Positions 53,618 to 57,321 of a stretch of DNA of 57,321 bases are shown here, piece after piece. Source of the DNA: a virus. The position numbers were made by a program, and so were the translations under genes. The stretch's first letter is position 1; every line of letters begins with the position of its first letter. A model generated the notes under the pieces. It was not told the DNA's origin and did no database searches. It worked only from the letters and a program-made list of their open reading frames with translations. The stretch is taken from IMG/VR virus record IMGVR_UViG_3300037502_001747, positions 1-57,321 of that record; one strand, 5' to 3'.

Positions 53618-56475
53618 CGTATCACGCGCAGTTGCCCGAGGGTCAGGCTGTCGGGTGCGCTGCCGTCGTTGTCCAGTAGGTCCTTGAGCCGGTCGTGCGC
53701 GAGGTTGATCCCGACCACGTAGGTCTGTGGCAGTCGCAGTTCCGGCAGGTTCCGGCCGAGCATGGCCTTCTTCGAGGTGGGCGTGGCGTCGATGCTCTCC
53801 GCTTCAAGGGTGTCGGTGAACTTCTTCCAGTCGCCACCACGGCTGGCCATCCACTTGCGGAAGTGGGTCTTGTCGACCAGCAGGATACCACGGTCGTTCT
53901 TGGCTGCGGCACTCTTGCGGTACAGATCGAACCGCACTCGCACCTCGCCGCGCGGCAGGCGCGTCTCGTCGTAGATGGCGTTGGGGTTGTTGTCCACATG
54001 CGTGACCGCCACGGTGGCAGAGCGCATCTCGTTCAGGTACTCGGACAGCAGGTCGAACTCGTCCAGCTTCGCTGCGCTGATGCTGCGCCGCACCATCCCT
54101 GCCTGAACCAAGGCGAACTCCGTGGCCTTGGTGTAGTCGTAATCGACCCAGCCATTCTCGACGGCGATCTTGTTCATCAGGTCAGCCAGCACGATCATGA
54201 CTTCCCAGTACCGCTCCTCGCCGCTGAACCGAACCTTGTACTTCTTCTCGAAGGCGACCATGTGGTCGGCGATCACCTTGGTGGCAGCGACCTCACCTAT
54301 ACCCACCAGCCACTCCAGTACCCACACTCCGACATGACCGTAGTTGCGGGTGATCGTATTGTAGAACTTGCGCCCCACATCGGTGCTCTTGGTGAACAGG
54401 TCCGAACTATCCAGCGAGAGTTCCAGCATCCGGGCCATCTGCGCGTCTGTCTCAAACGTGGCTGCCAAGAGTTTGCCGCCCATGGGGCGGTTGGTCGAGA
54501 GGGTCACTGGCGCCGCCCACGTGCGTGGGTCACGCTCCTCCACTCTGGCGTTGAGCCGGCTCTTGTCCCGGCCCTGCGTGACGCCGTAGATGAAGTCACC
54601 GACCTCTTTGTCGGGCATCATGGTCGTCTCGTCGATCGTCATGGGCAGGTTGCTGTAGAACGAGAGGCGCATGAACAGCGCGTTCTGGGTGTACTTGGAC
54701 TGGTAGTGGAGTTCGACAGGGTTGCCCCACACAGACTGCATCGCCAGCTGGGCCAGCGACTTGCCGCTACCCGTCGGCCCGTAGAGTGACAGCACGCCAC
54801 CCTTGAGGCCAGTGAACTGGTAGAGAGGGGCCGACATCGACACGCCCATGGCGAATATGTGTGCGTTCAGCCCGGCCACATCCATCAGCTTGGTGATCTT
54901 GAGCCACTTCTCGTGGTCGCCCTTGGTTCCGTACATCCCGTTGCTGACACGCTGCACCGCAGACGACAGCACAACATCCTCGATAACGACCTGCCCTTGT
55001 TCATCCTTGCGCACCTGCCTCTCGCCGAGCACGAAGACGGTGTTGTCTTCCTTCCACCCCAGCGTGGTGTACAGGTTGGTAGTTGTTCTGAGCCTGCGGA
55101 GTTCATCCATGTAGGAGCGAAGCATTAGCTGGAACCTCTCGGTTAGACCCTTGTGTGGGAGCACGATCCCTTGGTCAGCGATGGCGGTGGGGAACTCCCG
55201 GTTCCCGTCGGCGAGGTAGGCTTGCCGGAACTTCAGTTCCTGCCAGCCCTTGTGTGGGCGCTTCCAGTGGTACCTGACCACCTCGTAGCCGAGGGCTTCA
55301 TCCCGCCCGTAGCTGATGGGGTACATGTCAAACGGCACCACCTCGATGTCGGTGTCGTCGATGGTCTGGGCAATGCCGCCAGCCTTAGTGCGCTTGAACC
55401 CCTTGGGCAGCGGCACTTCATGAGCGACCGTGTCCAGCACATCTTCTGCGGGGCCTTCAGCCTCGGCCAACTGTCGGCCGATCTGGGCGGGGCTGGTTAT
55501 CTTACCAGCAAATGGGCACTTGCTGCACCCACTATTGCGCAGGTCCTTGAACTTCTTACAGGTGGTGGGGCCAGTGGCCTGCCGCTTCCACTGCTCGATC
55601 TTGAGGACGGTCTTGCTGTAGTCGAAGTCCGGATGCTGGTCTGACCAAGCTACCGCTACCGCCTCGGCGTCGTCACAGAACGCAGCGACACCCATCAGCG
55701 CATACCAGAAGGGCTCGTCCACCTCATGCTGGTTGGTCGCCGCCCAACGCACCTGCCCGCAGCCTGCCAACACCTTGTCCGCGCGGGCGGGCTCGTACTC
55801 CTGCCCACTGGAGAGTGCAGCCGTCAGGCTCGACGGTGCCGCCTTGGTGAAGCCGCGGGGTGCAGGCATCCGCTTGATGTAGGACGACAGGACGGAGCGC
55901 AGCGTGGCCGGATCGTAGTCCGGACAGTCCTTGATGAGTGCGACCTCGACCCCGTTCTTAGGATTGTGGGTGCCCACCGGGCGCAGCACTCGGGCGCTGT
56001 CGGCTGTGACAGCAGGGTCGATCTCGAACTCATGGTGCTTGGCGCACTCCTTCAGCCCGTCCGCCAGAGGCTGCCAGTCCATTGGGGATAGCGCCTCAGT
56101 CATTGGCCAGTACACGTGCAGACCACGGCCAGAGTTCACGACCATGGGGGCAGGCATACCGCTTGCCTTGAGGAACGCCTTGAGTGCCTTGGCACCCTCC
56201 CGCTGGTCAGCGAAGGGCTTGTCCTCACCGCAGTCGATGTCGATGAAGAGTGACTTGGTCTTGTGGACGTTGGCCTGCTTACGGTTCCCAGCTTCCACGA
56301 ACGACGACAATGCGTAGTAGACGTTGCCACCTGCGATGTCGATCCGAATCACTGCGTTGGCCAGCGCCTCTACGGTCTCGTATGACTTCTGTGCACGGCG
56401 ATCCGGGTTGATAACGGTTGCTACTAAATATCCCTCGTCGGGCAGAACTCTGCCCAGAAACTCGACTGTGTCCAT
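53614..56475 (-). CDS. Primase-helicase: AEP PrimPol plus DUF927-type helicase, 953 aa
   Basis: The N-terminal archaeo-eukaryotic primase has SLFIDIDCGED (D79, D81), NSGRGLHVYWP (His120) and EIDPAVTAD (D153). A cysteine cluster (CKKFKDLRNSGCSKCPFAGK, ~325) links to a helicase domain of DUF927 type with Walker A GPTGSGKS (~565) and Walker B TIDETT (~610), and STNRPM as sensor. It synthesises primers and unwinds DNA at the fork together with the PolA-type polymerase. Its stop overlaps that of the giant gene, CTAG being shared by both strands. Confidence 0.92.
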   Translation of the reverse strand: MDTVEFLGRVLPDEGYLVATVINPDRRAQKSYETVEALANAVIRIDIAGGNVYYALSSFVEAGNRKQANVHKTKSLFIDIDCGEDKPFADQREGAKALKAFLKASGMPAPMVVNSGRGLHVYWPMTEALSPMDWQPLADGLKECAKHHEFEIDPAVTADSARVLRPVGTHNPKNGVEVALIKDCPDYDPATLRSVLSSYIKRMPAPRGFTKAAPSSLTAALSSGQEYEPARADKVLAGCGQVRWAATNQHEVDEPFWYALMGVAAFCDDAEAVAVAWSDQHPDFDYSKTVLKIEQWKRQATGPTTCKKFKDLRNSGCSKCPFAGKITSPAQIGRQLAEAEGPAEDVLDTVAHEVPLPKGFKRTKAGGIAQTIDDTDIEVVPFDMYPISYGRDEALGYEVVRYHWKRPHKGWQELKFRQAYLADGNREFPTAIADQGIVLPHKGLTERFQLMLRSYMDELRRLRTTTNLYTTLGWKEDNTVFVLGERQVRKDEQGQVVIEDVVLSSAVQRVSNGMYGTKGDHEKWLKITKLMDVAGLNAHIFAMGVSMSAPLYQFTGLKGGVLSLYGPTGSGKSLAQLAMQSVWGNPVELHYQSKYTQNALFMRLSFYSNLPMTIDETTMMPDKEVGDFIYGVTQGRDKSRLNARVEERDPRTWAAPVTLSTNRPMGGKLLAATFETDAQMARMLELSLDSSDLFTKSTDVGRKFYNTITRNYGHVGVWVLEWLVGIGEVAATKVIADHMVAFEKKYKVRFSGEERYWEVMIVLADLMNKIAVENGWVDYDYTKATEFALVQAGMVRRSISAAKLDEFDLLSEYLNEMRSATVAVTHVDNNPNAIYDETRLPRGEVRVRFDLYRKSAAAKNDRGILLVDKTHFRKWMASRGGDWKKFTDTLEAESIDATPTSKKAMLGRNLPELRLPQTYVVGINLAHDRLKDLLDNDGSAPDSLTLGQLRVIR

Positions 56476-56494
56476 ATCCCTACCCTGCTCTATG

Positions 56495-56518
56495 GAATGG
56501 GGGCTCGAGCCCCCATTC
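56495..56518 (-). terminator. Intercistronic hairpin between the HTH gene and the primase gene
   Basis: A perfect 10-bp stem (GAATGGGGGC with its complement) closed by TCGA, starting one base after the HTH stop codon. There is no T-tract, so partial attenuation of primase expression or RNA protection is more likely than full termination. Confidence 0.55.
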
Positions 56519-56803
56519 TTACACTACGCGGATCAGTTTTAGTAGCTCTGCGTAGCGATCATCACTCTCCATGGCGACCACGTTTGGCGACGGCCATTCG
56601 TGATCCACCATTATGCGAAGGACTTCTTTCAGGACCTTGCGCACGTACACTACATTTCGTGGTGTGACTGAACCCAGTGCCTTCCAGTTGTAGTAAGTTA
56701 CTCGGGATACCCCGAGTAACTGTGCCATCTGGGTGCGCGTGAGCAGCATGTGCTTCCTGAGAGAGTCGATCTTCTCGAAGCTGATCACGCGAACGTCAGT
56801 CAT
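56519..56803 (-). CDS. Small HTH (XRE-like) regulator, 94 aa
   Basis: The helix-turn-helix LTRTQMAQLLGVSRVTYYNW (residues ~20-40) is of the XRE/Cro type, followed by a helical tail (PRNVVYVRKVLKEVLRIMV). It lies between the SSB-like gene (eight-base overlap) and the primase gene. It may control the replication operon or bind the origin; both are inferences. Confidence 0.75.
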   Translation of the reverse strand: MTDVRVISFEKIDSLRKHMLLTRTQMAQLLGVSRVTYYNWKALGSVTPRNVVYVRKVLKEVLRIMVDHEWPSPNVVAMESDDRYAELLKLIRVV

Positions 56804-57321
56804 CGAGGTCCATATCCTCCATCAGCGAGGCGATCTCGTCGGCCAGCGAAGCAGCGCCCTTGGCTTCGACCCTCGGTGCTGCCTTGGGGACCGGCTTGGC
56901 AGCTGCCTTGGGCTTGGGAGCGGGGGCTTCCTCTTCCTCCTCGACGGGCGCTGCCGGTGCGGCCTTAGCACCGAACCCACGTGTGGGAGCGGGCGCTTCT
57001 TCCGGCTCGGGCTGCGGCTTGACCGGGGGCTTACCTGCGGCCTTCGGCTTGGCTTCCGGCGCGGGTGCCGGCGGAGCCAGTTCCTTTTCGCCAGTGATCT
57101 CCATCACCTTATCCGAACCGAACAGTTGTTCAACCGCAGCGTAGGCATCCTCGTCAAGGAACCCGCCGAACTTGAAGATCAGCTTGGGAAAGCTGGCGTC
57201 GGTGTCGAAGGTGACCACGGTCTTCACTGCCTCGACCGGGATGCCGCGCAGCGACAGTTCCTTCTGGTAGGCAGCCATGCCCTTGAGCGCAGCCGGGGTG
57301 ATCTGCAGCAGGTAGATCGGA
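56796..57321 (-). CDS. SSB-like protein, C-terminal part (begins at 588 across the junction)
   Basis: This segment carries the last ~130 residues of the gene described at 1-588, plus a repeat of its sequence in the 127-bp overlap. It contains FPKLIFKFGGFLDEDAYAAV, then an Ala/Pro/Lys linker and the acidic tip EIASLMEDMDLDD. TAG at 56796-56798 ends the frame. An internal ATG at 57278 is not the true start. Confidence 0.7.
   Translation of the reverse strand, partial: PIYLLQITPAALKGMAAYQKELSLRGIPVEAVKTVVTFDTDASFPKLIFKFGGFLDEDAYAAVEQLFGSDKVMEITGEKELAPPAPAPEAKPKAAGKPPVKPQPEPEEAPAPTRGFGAKAAPAAPVEEEEEAPAPKPKAAAKPVPKAAPRVEAKGAASLADEIASLMEDMDLDD
57195..57321. repeat. Contig-end overlap, right copy
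   Basis: Identical to 1-127; see that entry. Confidence 0.95.

Overview
The window is a complete double-stranded DNA bacteriophage genome, linearised inside a gene. Bases 1-127 are identical to 57195-57321, so the molecule closes into a circle of about 57,194 bp, and one gene (SSB-like, 588 to 56796 through the junction) is whole only on the circle. The gene set is that of a podovirus-type tailed phage: TerS/TerL, portal, scaffold, coat, two short-tail adaptors, a nozzle-like protein, internal virion proteins and a 2,463-residue ejection-type protein. There is no tape measure, sheath or tube gene. I see no integrase, lysogeny repressor, tRNA or RNA polymerase, so a virulent life style is likely. 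High GC by eye and the style of several proteins suggest an alphaproteobacterial host, perhaps Rhodobacteraceae; this is inference.

Layout. The leftward arm runs from about 19.9 kb down to 1 and on through the junction to 53.6 kb. It holds replication and early genes: a PrimPol-DUF927 primase-helicase, a small HTH protein, an SSB-like protein, a SNF2-type helicase, a VRR-NUC nuclease, a Cas4/RecB-like nuclease, a family A DNA polymerase, a DUF5664 nucleotide pyrophosphohydrolase, a long run of small overlapping accessory genes (several with secretion signals), and a MoxR AAA+/VWA-metallopeptidase module. Between 18.48 and 19.23 kb is an AT-rich non-coding stretch with ten copies of TGTAAAG/CTTTACA and three copies of a two-part repeat, the best candidate for the origin and early control region. 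The rightward arm (20.2-53.6 kb) carries terminase, a tail-spike-like gene, portal, scaffold, coat, decoration-type proteins, a string of tiny basic proteins, adaptors, a repeat-bearing tail fibre, the lysis cassette (M15 endolysin, holin, nested Rz/Rz1), the nozzle-like protein and internal virion proteins. The two arms meet tail to tail at 53.6 kb, sharing the bases of their stop codons.

The most striking locus is the terminase. The TerL P-loop is split exactly between G and S of GPVG/SGKS by a 294-residue intein. The central part of the intein gene carries, on the opposite strand, a 241-codon HTH-HNH endonuclease gene with its own consensus Shine-Dalgarno site and a TTGACA promoter candidate. 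The same DNA is therefore open in both directions: the intein linker is the antisense reading of a homing endonuclease. Two more related HNH-AP2 endonuclease genes, in opposite orientations, flank terS, so three mobile endonucleases crowd into about 3 kb around one gene pair.
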